Notes: a model not told the origin generated them from the sequence alone. A stretch of 64,000 nt of DNA from Sternotherus odoratus (GCA_032164245.1 JAVMKO010000001.1:12437603-12501602); one strand, 5' to 3'; shown: positions 21,202 to 31,735, numbered from the stretch's first letter. Translations and numbers: made by a program.

Positions 21202-23523
21202 TCATCTCGGAGGAGGGTGAGGAGTACTATGAGTACCTGCTGACAGGATTGCTTGTCCCACAGCTGCGTCCTCCATTGACTGCTGCACGATGGCGTAGTG
21301 CGAAGTGAAGGTATGCACCGAAGACCACGTCGCTGCTCTACAGATGTCGGCGATCGGGACATGTGCCAGGAACGCTGTGGACGCGGCCTGGGCTCTAGTG
21401 GAATGCGCCGTCAGAGCTGGCGGAGTAGCGTCCGAGAGGCTATAAGACAATTTAATGCAAGACGTAATCCAGGCCGAAAGGCGCTGGGTAGAGATTGGTG
21501 ACCCTTTCATTCTTTCTGCCACTGAAATAAAAAGTTGTGGAGATTTACGAAAACACTTGGTTCTCTCTATGTAAAAGGCTAATGCCCTCTTTACATCCAA
21601 TGAATGAAGCATTCTTTCCCTGTTATCCGCATGGGGTTTGGGAAAAAACACCGGTAAGAACACTTCCTGGTTCAAATGAAAGGGTGAGACTACCTTGGGC
21701 AGAAAGGCCGGGTGTGGGCGCAACTGAACCTTATCTCTATGGAAGATCGTGTAGGGCGGTTCAGAAGTGAACGCCCTAATCTCAGAGACTCTTCGTGCCG
21801 AAGTAATTGCCACTAAGAACGCGGTCTTCCATGAGAGGTAGGACAGAGGGCAGGAAGACATGGGCTCGAACGGGGGCTTCATTAGGGCCGTCAGAACCAG
21901 ATTGAGATCCCATGGGGGGGTTGGTTGACGTATGTGCGGATACAGCCTCTCCAAACCTTTAAGAAACCTGTTAACCAGAGGGTTACTAAAGACCGAAATA
22001 TCATCGGCGCCCGGGTGGAACGCCGAAATAGCAGCCAAGTGTACCTTGACCGTGGAGAGCGCTAATCCTTGTTGTTTCAGCTCAAGGAGGTAGTCAAGGA
22101 TGGTAGGGATTGGACAAGACAGGGGGTCCCCCCCCTTGTTCTGAACCCACATTGAGAAGCGCTTCCATTTGGCAGTATAGGTTCCCCTCGTGGAAGGTTT
22201 TCTGCTACCCAGGAGGACTTCCCTGACTGAATCTGAGCACTGAAGCTCTGCTGGTTTCAACCACGGATATACCACACCGTGAGGTGGAGGGACTGTAGGT
22301 TGGGATGTAGCATCCTCCCGTGGTCTTGGGAGATCAGTGTTGGCGACAGGGGAAGTGTTATTGGTGTCGCCACACAAAGAGACAACAGGGTCGAGTACCA
22401 GTGCTGCCGAGGCCAGGCTGGCGCCACCAGTATAAGCGACGCTTTGTCCTGACGGGCCTTCGCCAGTACCTTGTGAACCAGGGGAAACGGGGGAAATGCA
22501 TAAAGCAGGCCCCCCGTCCACAGAATGTGAAATGCGTCCCCTTCGGACCCCGGGCTGAGGTTGAGGAGGGAGCAAAACCTGTGGCACTTCCTGTTGGCCC
22601 TTGTGGCGAACAGGTCGAGATGGGGAAACCCCCACCTTTGGAAAATCGAGTGGGCCACATCGGGTCTGAGGGACCACTCGTGGCCCCGGAAGGAGCGGCT
22701 CAGGGAGTCCGCCAGCACATTCTGGTCTCCTGGAAGGTAAGCCGCTGTGAGGGAGATCCCCCTGGGGATGCAGAAATCCCAAAGGGCGAGGGCTTCCTTG
22801 CACAGGGGAGAGGAGCGAGCACCACCCTGTTTGTTTATATAGAACATCGCGGCCGTATTGTCTGTTAGGACCGTGATGTTCTTGCCCTTCAGGTCCAACT
22901 GAAAGGTCTGGCATGCCAGGCGAACTGCTCTGAGCTCTCGTACGTTTATGTGGAGAGACAACTCCTCCTGAGACCAGAGGCCCTGTGTCGTGTTCTTTTC
23001 TAGATGCGCCCCCCAACCGAGAGCCGACGCGTCTGTTACCAGCGTCGCAGATGGTTGGGGTTTGTGAAAGGGCACCCCACCGTTCAGAGATGTGGGTTGG
23101 AGCCACCAGAGAAGTGATTGTCTTACCTTTACTGGAAGAGTCACGACCAGGTCGAGGGGGTCCCTGCGTTGGTTGTACACCTTCGCGAACCAGGCTTGCA
23201 GAGGGCGTAGCCGTAGCCTCGCGAACGGCACCACGTAGGTGCATGCCGCCATGTGGCCCATTAGGACCATGCAGTTTCTTGCCGTGGTCATGGGGCCCCG
23301 AAGTAGCGGGGAAATAATGTCCGCTAAAGCCTTGGCTCGAGATGGAGGTAGGAAGGCTCTTGCACATCGAGAGTCCAGTATTACGCCAATAAACTCTATC
23401 CTCTGCGTAGGAATGAGAGTTGACTTTGGTATATTGAGGATAAGGCCCAGCTTTAGGAAGATGGCCTTGATGAACGTGATTTGTCTTAGGAGCAGGTGCC
23501 TCGACTTTGCTCTGATGAGCCAA
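21202..23523 (-). CDS. Tyrosine recombinase ORF of DIRS copy 2
   Basis: This frame ends identically to the recombinase of copy 1 and contains the same catalytic Arg (SARRVSEIRAF), HSTR box and Tyr (SHYAI). The one-base deletion near 23,529 lies upstream of the recombinase domain and shifts the long overlapping N-terminal extension, so the open frame is shorter (773 codons from the first Met). The recombinase domain itself is unaffected and could be functional if it is translated from an internal start. Confidence 0.8.
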   Translation of the reverse strand: MAHQSKVEAPAPKTNHVHQGHLPKAGPYPQYTKVNSHSYAEDRVYWRNTGLSMCKSLPTSISSQGFSGHYFPATSGPHDHGKKLHGPNGPHGGMHLRGAVREATATPSASLVREGVQPTQGPPRPGRDSSSKGKTITSLVAPTHISERWGALSQTPTICDAGNRRVGSRLGGASRKEHDTGPLVSGGVVSPHKRTRAQSSSPGMPDLSVGPEGQEHHGPNRQYGRDVLYKQTGWCSLLSPVQGSPRPLGFLHPQGDLPHSGLPSRRPECAGGLPEPLLPGPRVVPQTRCGPLDFPKVGVSPSRPVRHKGQQEVPQVLLPPQPQPGVRRGRISHSVDGGPALCISPVSPGSQGTGEGPSGQSVAYTGGASLASAALVLDPVVSLCGDTNNTSPVANTDLPRPREDATSQPTVPPPHGVVYPWLKPAELQCSDSVREVLLGSRKPSTRGTYTAKWKRFSMWVQNKGGDPLSCPIPTILDYLLELKQQGLALSTVKVHLAAISAFHPGADDISVFSNPLVNRFLKGLERLYPHIRQPTPPWDLNLVLTALMKPPFEPMSSCPLSYLSWKTAFLVAITSARRVSEIRAFTSEPPYTIFHRDKVQLRPHPAFLPKVVSPFHLNQEVFLPVFFPKPHADNRERMLHSLDVKRALAFYIERTKCFRKSPQLFISVAERMKGSPISTQRLSAWITSCIKLSYSLSDATPPALTAHSTRAQAASTAFLAHVPIADICRAATWSSVHTFTSHYAIVQQSMEDAAVGQAILSAGTHSTPHPPPR

Positions 23524-24385
23524 TCGTCAGGTAAGGGTACACATGGATGCCGTTCCGTCTGAGGAACGCTGCGACTACCGCCATGCATTTCGTGAATACC
23601 CTTGGTGCTGACGAAAGGCCGAACGGAAGGACCGTGAATTGGTAATGTCGGGAGCCTATCGCGAACCTCAGGAATCGCCTGTGGCTCGGGATGATGGAGA
23701 TGTGAAAGTAAGCGTCCTTTAAGTCGAGGGCGGCGAACCAGTCCCCTTGATCCATAGCAGGAATTATGACGGCTAAGGAGAGCATGCGAAACTTCAACTT
23801 CTTTATGTAGGAGTTGAGGCCTCGCAAGTCCAGGATGGGCCGGAGCCCTCCTTTGGCCTTCGGGATAAGGAAATAACGGGAATAGTAACCCTTGCCCCGA
23901 AATTCTTGAGGAACCTCCTCTATGGCACCCAAAGACAAGAGGGTATGGACCTCCTGATCTAGGAGTTGCTCGTGAGATGGGTCCCTGAAGAGGGACGGGC
24001 ACGGGGGGTGGGTGGGAGGGAGAACAGAGAACTGGATAGAATATCCCACTTCTACCAGGCTGAGAACCCACTTGTCCGAGGTGATAGAGGACCATGCCTG
24101 GTAGAAATGGGATAGACGGTTCACAAACGGGAGGGAAGCTATGGGCTCGGAGGCTGGCTCGGCGTCCCCGGGCGCAGCTTCAAAAGCTCGGCCTCGGGCC
24201 AGGAGGGTGGTTATTCCCTGGCCCCTGAGGCTGGTGAGAGGAGGGGCGATGTCGTCCTCTACTATTGCCTCTCCCGCCCCTTCGGGGTTGGTCCCTCCTA
24301 TAAGGTGGTGCCTGATAGGGTCTGGCTGGCGGGGGCGGTGGAGCCCTAAAGGGTCTTCTTTGGCCCTGTGGTGTATGTAGCCCAA
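22257..24385 (-). pseudogene. Frameshifted RT/RNase H gene of DIRS copy 2
   Basis: The 5' part (24,385 to about 23,529) encodes the RT fingers and palm identically to copy 1, and the 3' part encodes the end of RT, RNase H and the C-terminal module in another frame. The break is a one-base deletion exactly in the codon for the first Asp of the YLDD catalytic box (the plus strand reads ATCGTCAGG where copy 1 has ATCGTCCAGG). The product would stop 15 residues after the box begins to diverge. RT activity is therefore lost unless this is a sequencing error. Confidence 0.9.
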
Positions 24386-26411
24386 GGGAGCGGAGCATGG
24401 CCCTGGAGTCCTTCATGGACTGTAATTTCTTGTCCGTATCGATAGCAAATAACCCTTGCCTATCGAATGGCAAGTCCTGTATAGTTGCCTGCACAGGCGG
24501 GGGAATACCCGACACGTGTAACCAGGCCCCCCTGCGCATAGCTACTGCCGTGCCCAATTGGCGTGAGGCCGAGTCCGCTGCGTCTAATGCGGCCTGTAGG
24601 GCAGCTCTGGAGACCATCCTGCCCTCTTGCACTATGGCCTTGAAGTCATGGGCCGATTCCTGGGGTAAGGTGCCCTCAAATTTGGTCATTGTAGACCAGG
24701 TGTTATAGGCGTACCGGCCCAGGGCGGCCTGCTGATTCGCAATGCGGAGCTGTAGGGCCGCCGACGAGTATACCTTCCTACCCCAGAGGTCCAATTTCTT
24801 CGAATCGTGTGACTTTGGGGTAGGTCCTGTCTGGCCCTGACGCTCTCTGTGGTTCACTGCGTCCGCGACCATGGAGCCGGGCGGTGGGTGCGTGAACAGG
24901 TACTCGTACCCCTCCCGTGGTGCGAAGTACCGGCGCTCCACTCCTTTAGCCGTAGGTGGAAGTGATGAGGGGGTCTGCCAGAGGGAGTCCATGGTGGACC
25001 TGACCTTGCGCATGAAGGGTAGCGCTATCTGAGGTGGTGAGTCGGATGAGAGGATGTCTACATTAGGATCTTCCTCATCCCCTTTGACTTCCTCAGGCTG
25101 GAGGTTGAGATTTTGCGCCACCCTTCTCAGCAGGTCCTGATGACCCCTAATGTCCATGGGTGGCAGGTTGTAAGAGGAGCCCGCCACTGCGTCGTCCGGG
25201 GACGATGAAGAGGAGCCAGGTTGGGGGTTCTCCATCTGAACATCCTCCCCTTGAATCTCCCTGATTGCAGACTGAGTGTCCGACGTACCAGGCAGAGGGT
25301 CAGCCACATGTTCCTCCGATTGAGGCCTAGTGATGGTGGCAGACACCGGACCTCTCGGCACCGAAGGCCAGGAGGCTACTGATGGAGGTCCCTGGGCCTG
25401 ATGGTAGGTAAACGGGGTCCAAAACGGCCATTGGGGAGGGCCTTGCTCTACCACCACGGATGGCTGCCGGTGCTGTCGATGGGAGGAGTGACGGTGCCGC
25501 GAATGGTGGTGCCGGGAACTATGGCTACGGCGGGATCTGGACCGTGACGAGGAAGCATCCGACTCCGATGAATAGTCGGACTGCGACCAGGGCGGTGCGG
25601 TGCCCTCCGGCGCTATGCCCCGTGAGTACATTTCAGGCTTCCCGGGAAACCTCGGTGCCTGCGGTGCGGTGGGAGCCGGTGCGGGTATCGGCGGTGCCAT
25701 CGAGGTTGCCGGTGCCGCTAGAGCCAAGCTTGCCGGTACCGAAGTCACCGGTGCTGGCGGAATGATGTGCGCGACGGTGCGGGTGACCGGTGCCGGGATG
25801 GCAAACTGCGGTGCCGTGTCGACCGCGGTGCCCATGAGGTCCACCGCCGCGTCGAACGCCTCTGGGGTCGAGGGCGGTTCCAGCTCCGGCACCTCGCTTT
25901 CCCGAGAGGGCACTATCTCCGGGGAGATAGTGATAGGCTCCGGTGCCGCTATCGGTGCGCGCTCTTGACGGGGCCGTCTCACGTGCCCCGGAGCTGCTGG
26001 CACCACCGAGGGATCACCCGTGCCCTTGCGCACCGGGGAGCGCCCTCTAGATTTTTTAGAAGGGACCGGCGACTGAGACCGGTGCCTTCTAGATAAGGAG
26101 GAGGATCCGTGCCGTGGCGACCGGTGCCGAGGTGTCTTCGGGCCCTTCGGGGTCGCGGTGCCGCGCACCGACGCCGGTGCGCTGCTGGAGGCGGACGGCT
26201 CCGATGGTGGCTGGAGTGCCGACTCCATAAGGATTAACTTTAAACGGAAGTCTCTCTCCTTTTTAGTGCGCGGCTTAAAGCTCTTGCAGCTCGAGCACTT
26301 CTCGGTCTGATGGCCCTCTCCCAGGCACTTAAGGCAACGGGAGTGAGGGTCACTAATCGGCATGGGCTTGCCGCAAACTTTACAGGACTTGAACCCTGAC
26401 GCCCCAGGCAT
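24180..26411 (-). CDS. gag-like protein (ORF1) of DIRS copy 2
   Basis: A 743-codon frame with the same N-terminal Cys/His motif, Arg/Ser-rich tract and RGG tail as the gag of copy 1. Two residue changes from copy 1 are visible: Arg to Gln in the Arg/Ser/His tract (substitution near 25,474) and Asn to Asp in the region before the ordered C-terminal part (near 25,043). The frame is intact, so it could supply gag in trans. Confidence 0.88.
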   Translation of the reverse strand: MPGASGFKSCKVCGKPMPISDPHSRCLKCLGEGHQTEKCSSCKSFKPRTKKERDFRLKLILMESALQPPSEPSASSSAPASVRGTATPKGPKTPRHRSPRHGSSSLSRRHRSQSPVPSKKSRGRSPVRKGTGDPSVVPAAPGHVRRPRQERAPIAAPEPITISPEIVPSRESEVPELEPPSTPEAFDAAVDLMGTAVDTAPQFAIPAPVTRTVAHIIPPAPVTSVPASLALAAPATSMAPPIPAPAPTAPQAPRFPGKPEMYSRGIAPEGTAPPWSQSDYSSESDASSSRSRSRRSHSSRHHHSRHRHSSHRQHRQPSVVVEQGPPQWPFWTPFTYHQAQGPPSVASWPSVPRGPVSATITRPQSEEHVADPLPGTSDTQSAIREIQGEDVQMENPQPGSSSSSPDDAVAGSSYNLPPMDIRGHQDLLRRVAQNLNLQPEEVKGDEEDPNVDILSSDSPPQIALPFMRKVRSTMDSLWQTPSSLPPTAKGVERRYFAPREGYEYLFTHPPPGSMVADAVNHRERQGQTGPTPKSHDSKKLDLWGRKVYSSAALQLRIANQQAALGRYAYNTWSTMTKFEGTLPQESAHDFKAIVQEGRMVSRAALQAALDAADSASRQLGTAVAMRRGAWLHVSGIPPPVQATIQDLPFDRQGLFAIDTDKKLQSMKDSRAMLRSLGLHTPQGQRRPFRAPPPPPARPYQAPPYRRDQPRRGGRGNSRGRHRPSSHQPQGPGNNHPPGPRPSF

Positions 26412-26948
26412 AACCCGGCGTCAGAGATCTAACAACTACTTAACTACTATCTAACACTAAAGAACTCGAACAATAAGAACAATTAACCTAAATACCTAAC
26501 TACTAGAGAACAAGATACCGCTCTGTGACAGAGGAGTAAGCTGTTCCAGCTACCGCCAAGGACGGAAAGAAGGAACTGAGCGGGGGGAGGGTCGGCAGGG
26601 GCATATATGCATGGCCATATCGGCGCCACTCCAGGGGTCGCCCCTGCCGACCCTACGGGTACCGCTGGGGAAAAGCTTTCCGTACCGGGCATGCGCGGAA
26701 CGCACACACACATATGGGAATGGACATGAGCAAGCACTCGAAGAAGAAGGTTTGATGCAGCTTCTCCCAGTAAAATTTTGCTTTTCTTATGTCAGTACCC
26801 CAAACAAAATAAGCTAGTAAAAGCACTTTTGCCTGTATAACTGCGTCTACACTATGACTTTTGCTGCTATAAAATGTCATAAAAATTCACATCCCTAACA
26901 AACATTATTATACTGGCAAAAGTTTATAGTGTAGACCTGGCTTAAGTT

Positions 26949-28839
26949 AAACTTAAAAAACTATTACACTTACAGCATTATAGCGCTTTTGGTTATAGCT
27001 CTACCCATATACAGCAATAGGTGTAGCGCTATAACATGTCCTGGCGTGGCCACATTTGCGGCACTTGTAGCGGCACGGGGAGTGGTGCATTATGGGCAGC
27101 CATCCCAGCATTCAGCTGGCTGCAATGTGCTTTTCAAGCGAGGGGCGTGGGGTGGTGTGTGTGTTGTGTGTATGCGGAGGGAGAGAGTGAGTGGATTTTT
27201 GGAGTGCTGAGAGTGAGTCAGCACACTGTCTTTAAAACACAAAGCCTACTAATCTTCTGCTTCTCACTCACTCACTCAGTAAACATTTACATTGTTGATT
27301 TGCCGAGTTACAGATAAGCTCTGAAAACGTACTTCCGCATTCCTCCAGCTGAGTTCAAAACAAAGGGAAGAGTGGTCAATTGACTTAAATAGAGTAGGGG
27401 CATTTCCAGAGATCACTCAAAGCGCTGTATTGTTACTACCTGTTTACCCTGGAGTAAAGCTTATCACCTAATATGCAACAGCTGTCTCCTCAGTGGTTTC
27501 CTCATCTCAAAAAGGATATACTGGCATTAGAAAAGGTTCAGAGAAGGGCAACTAAAATGATTAGGGGTTTGGAATGGGTCCCATATGAGGAGAAATTAAA
27601 GATGCTAGGACTTTTTAGCTTGGAAAACAGGAGACCAAGGGGGGATATGATAGAGGTATATAAAATTGAGTGGTGTGGAGGATGTGAATAAGGAAAAGTT
27701 ATTTACTTGTTCCCATAATAGAAGAACTAGGGGCCACCCAATGAAATTAGTGGGCAGCAGATTTAAAACAAATAAAAGGAAGTTCTTCTTCACACAGCAC
27801 CAGGTCAACCTGTGGAACTCCTGGCCTGAAGAGGTTGTGAAGGCTAGAACTATAACAGGGTTTAAAAGAGAACTGGATAAATTCATGGAGGTTAAGTCCA
27901 TTAATGGCTATTAGCCAGGATGGGTAAGGAATGGTGTCCCTATCTCTGTTTGTCAGAGGATGGTGATGGATGGCAGGAGAGAGATCACTTGATCATTAGC
28001 TGTTAGGTTCACTCACTCCAGGGCACCTGGTATTGGCCACTGTCGGCAGACAGGATACTGGGCTAGATGGACCTTTGATCTGACCCAGTACGGCCATTCT
28101 TATGTTCTTATGTAGCTGTTAATCCACTGGCAAGGGAGGATTACCAGGACCACTATAACTGTGGATTTATAGCGCTCTACGTGCCTCACCAGTCTGGAGG
28201 GGTAGTAAGGCCTTGGTTACACTGGCACTTTATAGTGCTATAAAGCCTCCAGGAGCGCTATAACTCCCTACCCGTCCACACTGGCAAGGCATGTATTGTG
28301 CTATAAATCCACAGTTATACCGCCCCTGGTAATCCTCCCTTCCTTGAGGAATAACAGCTATTGCGTATTCCCTGTAGCGTATTATCACAAGTGTAAACAG
28401 TCATTACGCTATAAGTGATCTCTGGAATGCCTCCGAGCCATTTAAGGTAACTGACGTCTCTTCGCGTTGTTTTGAACTCGGCAGGAGGAATGCGGAAGTA
28501 CCTTTTCAGAGTTTCTCTCTTAACTCGGCAGATAAGCCCTGCAAATGTTTACAAAGGGAGCTGTGTGACCGAGAAACTATTAAAGCAGGCTAATTTCAAA
28601 GGAAACCACTGACAAGACTCTCAGCCCGTAGAAAATCCCCTCGCTCTCTCCCTCTGCATACACACTATACGTTCCCCCTCACCCCCCTCGTGAACGCCGC
28701 TCGCTGGGGGCGGAAGTTTTTTGGCAGCAGGAGAGTCAAAAAACAGCAGCTACACCACACGACTTTTAGCGCCATGGCTGTGGCGACGCAGCCATGACGC
28801 TAAAAGTTGTGTCATGTAGAGACAGCGTAAGACTGTCGA
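26949..28839. mobile_element. Old fold-back element split by CR1, copy 2
   Basis: The duplicate of the fold-back element at 18,020-19,910, with the same diverged inverted arms and the same CR1 insertion in the loop. Confidence 0.6.
27486..28113 (+). pseudogene. CR1 LINE 3' fragment, copy 2
   Basis: The duplicate of 18,557-19,184: C-terminal ORF2 sequence with the same frameshift, then the 3' tail ending TTCTTATGTTCTTATG. Because it was inside segment X before the duplication, the two CR1 copies give an extra clock for the age of the duplication. Confidence 0.88.
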
Positions 28840-29775
28840 AGGCTGTCACAGAGATAGCACTGCATTCATTCACACTCAAAATACAACCATCACAAGTATA
28901 AGGGCTAGAAATCTTAAATTCTGCATACATTGAGATGGCGACATGAAAAATGCTGTGATTGTTCTAACCGGGGCAGTCCAATAGCTGCTTCTGATGGTAG
29001 ACCGCACAAAGATAAACAACATCTGAGCCACATTGACGCTACAGCTTCCACTGGTGCTGAATGAGGGCTACAAAATCCGTTAGTGATGTAAATGCAGCAT
29101 TGAGGTGGCCTTATGAGGCTAAAGCTGAGACATTAGGAAAAACTATGTGACAAGACTTATGAAATTTGCCAAATATTTTGACCTATTCTGCAGAGGGAAG
29201 ATTTCAAGCTGAAGGGCAGACAATCCATCACCTTTCTTCAGTACTGAAAAATAAAGTCAACTCAGGGACATGACAGACATGCCGTTCCTACAAGTAATGT
29301 AACAGAACAAAGTATTTAATGAACAGTAACACCTTCCATTCTTTTTTGTCCAAGAAGATGTTTTTTTCATTCAGTGCATCTTGACTCACTTAAGGGAGGA
29401 AAAAGAAGGAAGGTTTTGTATTAAACACTATTATTCAATCACAGCTGAATAATAAATGTCTTTTTAAAGTCACCAGCCTTTCCCCTATAGTATGGGCTTG
29501 GTATTTTTAAAGTTCATAGTTCAAACAATATGAGTAAATGTTTTGACATGATGCAGTTGTTTGATATCTTTGCAAATCGCTTCCTATTTATAGGTTCAGA
29601 GCTACCCAAGTCTGGTTAGAAATGTATATTTAGCATCAAGTTCTGGGAGGCGACAGTCAAGTGTCATCTCAGATGAGTGCTTCTTGCTATCTTGCTATCT
29701 GTGAAACAATTTAAGGATGCCAGCTGTTCAAAGGAAAATGTGAGATATGTAGAGAATATTCCTCATCGAGGAGAA

Positions 29776-30837
29776 GTTTTGGTTTCACATTGTTTTCATT
29801 ATTCATTCACTTACTCAGTGTACACTCTCGGTGTTTCAAAGGGTGTGGTGGGGAATCTTAATAAAGTGGTGTCACTTGCTGTGGACAGTAGATGGTAAGT
29901 ATATCTATCAGCTAAGCTTTTTATTTTAGCTCTAGCTTCAGAACTGATGAAGTACCATGGCTGAGTAAGCAATTACCAGACAAACGTGATGGCTGCTCAG
30001 TGACCCAAATATAAGGAATTTTGCAGTCCCAGGGGACACGTGTCCTCATCACTAACATCACTACAGTTACAACTGATGTCCACTCCTTGTTGGCAACTTC
30101 AGAGGTGCTCAGAATTGAATGGGTGTGGAGTATTAATCACTCACCCTCGGAAATGATGCCTCTCCTCCAGCTCACAGCTGAGGTCCATGGATTGAGCAGC
30201 CTGGAGAAGCTGGCATTACCACTACCCCTGCAGTAGAAATAAACCAAAGACTTTGTTCCCTAGGCACCTTTCAGCAGAACTAACTTTACTTACGAAGCCA
30301 AGCACATTTCCATTTTAATTAAACGGAACACTGCAGCAATGGAGACTGAAATGGCAGCTCCTCCCTAACTTCTGACCACGTGGCTCTGGGAGCAAAGTTA
30401 CCACTACTTTAAAGGGAAATTATATTAAAGATTAAACCACAAAAAGGGGTGGGGGGGGGGAGGCTGCAACTTTGTGATGCATTACAAACATCCTTCAAAC
30501 TTTTTTTTCTTTGACTATATTAGAAGTAGCAGATTTGGATTTCTTCCGCCTGAAGGATCGGAGAGCTAATAAAATGACATCGTAAAAGGCTGAACCTCAG
30601 TACCCTAGAGAGACAGGGATGTGTACTCAGGTGAGAAATGTGACAGGACTACAATGCAGTTACCTATCAGTAATGGTAGCTCAAAGTGTTTACTTGCTTC
30701 TGTATCGTCCCACTACTGGGCTGAAGCCCCCTAGCACAACCAGCTTCTGGAAAGCTTGACCTATGGGAAATGTGCTCCAGCTGCCTCAGCTAAATGCCCA
30801 GCTTGAAGTTAAAGTAAGTTTTGTAGGTGAGCTGTAT
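29776..30837. other. Gene-free unique DNA
   Basis: No exon with splice context or recognisable repeat was seen. A poly-G run lies at about 30,447-30,459. This is the right flank of the tandem duplication and is present only once. Confidence 0.5.
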
Positions 30838-31090
30838 TCCACCAAATCACAGAAAGGCAGGGCTAGAAGAGAACGTAAAAAGTCAACTAGTCCATCCCCC
30901 CCCATGCTGAGACAGGACCAAGTAACCCTAGACGACCCCAGGTGTTTAACATGTTCTTAAAAACCTCCAATGATGGCAATTCTACAACGTTCCTTGGAAG
31001 CCTTTTCCAAAGCTTAACCCCCTTATAACATTGGTTTTTCTCATATTTAACCTAAATCTCTTTTGTTGCAACTAGGGATGCTTCCTTAGT
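30838..31090 (-). repeat. Old CR1 3' fragment
   Basis: TCACAGAAAGGCAGGGCTAG, CTAGTCCATCCCCCCCCATG, AAACCTCCAATGATGGCAAT and CCTAAATCTCTTTTGTTGCA are in the order seen in bird- and reptile-type CR1 3' regions when read on the minus strand. It is strongly diverged and has no coding capacity. Confidence 0.7.
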
Positions 31091-31211
31091 TACCACCTTT
31101 AAAAGGGGTTCTTTACCACTGGACATACATTTGGAATATGGCTTGTTACAAAATTTCCAGTTTCGTAACTTTCCTACTTAAATTGTGTTATAACTGTAAC
31201 TTACCATCAAG

Positions 31212-31451
31212 AGGTAACAAAGAGTCCCGAGGCACCTTAAAGACTAACTATAAAGTATTGAAGCATAAGCTTTCGTGGGCTAATACCCACTTCGTCGGAT
31301 GCAAGCAGTGGAAGTGACACTGCTTGCATCCGACGAAGTGGGTATTAGCCCACGAAAGCTTATGCTTCAATACTTTATAGTTAGTCTTTAAGGTGCCACA
31401 GGACTCTTTGTTACCTCTGCTATTCCAGACTAACACGGCTACCTCTCTGAT
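31212..31451. mobile_element. Inverted (snap-back) Penelope-like retroposon tail
   Basis: A 240 bp insertion flanked by a 13 bp target duplication ACTTACCATCAAG (31,199-31,211 and 31,452-31,464). Its first ~100 bases are the reverse complement of the following ~100 bases, separated by an 11-base spacer TGGAAGTGACA around 31,312. The right part reads GAAGTGGGTATTAGCCCACG, TAGTCTTTAAGGTGCC, CTAACACGGCTACCTCTCTG, a 3' tail I associate with Penelope-like elements of reptiles; that identification is from memory. A 42 bp relative lies at 54,201-54,242. Confidence 0.7.
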
Positions 31452-31464
31452 ACTTACCATCAAG

Positions 31465-31735
31465 TGGCACAGTGAAAGCTGGACGTTATACAACTCTGTT
31501 GCCCATGGAGATCCTTAGCGAGGATCTTTGGTAATCAGTCAGGATTCTCCCACTCATTAAAGACTATTATAATATATGCGCACAGTGGGTCTGCATTTAA
31601 GTTGCACAGACAACCTTTTGCATGTTTGACTTTGCAACCTTAGTGCTCTATTCACATAAGTTTTTAAACAAACAAACAAAAATGTCATGTTGAACCCTAC
31701 TGTGAACTGCCCCTCCATGAGTCATGAGCGGGTTT
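31465..31735. other. Short unique spacer
   Basis: No feature beyond a small AAAC microsatellite near 31,667-31,680 was seen. Confidence 0.5.

Larger units (their letters stand above)
20848..26748 (-). mobile_element. DIRS-type retrotransposon, copy 2, RT frame broken
   Basis: A 5,901 bp copy nearly identical to the element at 11,918-17,819, on the same strand. I saw one single-base deletion (in the RT catalytic motif near 23,529) and four substitutions. Its right flank is the same MITE half and X segment as copy 1, but its left flank differs: it is joined to the end of X copy 1 (GAGGAGAA). The sequence GAGGAGAA then GTTTTGG at 29,768-29,782 is the same site without an element. ITRs and ICR are intact. 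Confidence 0.95.
26749..29775. repeat. Flanking segment X, copy 2
   Basis: The second copy of segment X. It differs from 17,820-20,847 by scattered substitutions (for example near 27,847, 27,936, 28,007-28,008, 28,090, 28,129, 28,429 and 29,767) and a one-base deletion near 29,551. It ends at GAGGAGAA, where copy 1 is followed by the DIRS terminus but this copy is followed by GTTTTGG. Confidence 0.9.

Noticed and set aside
11918..29775. Two independent DIRS insertions at different sites
   Set aside because: The 3 kb right flank is identical for both copies, so at least the right half of each shares one insertion event; a duplication or recombination is needed.
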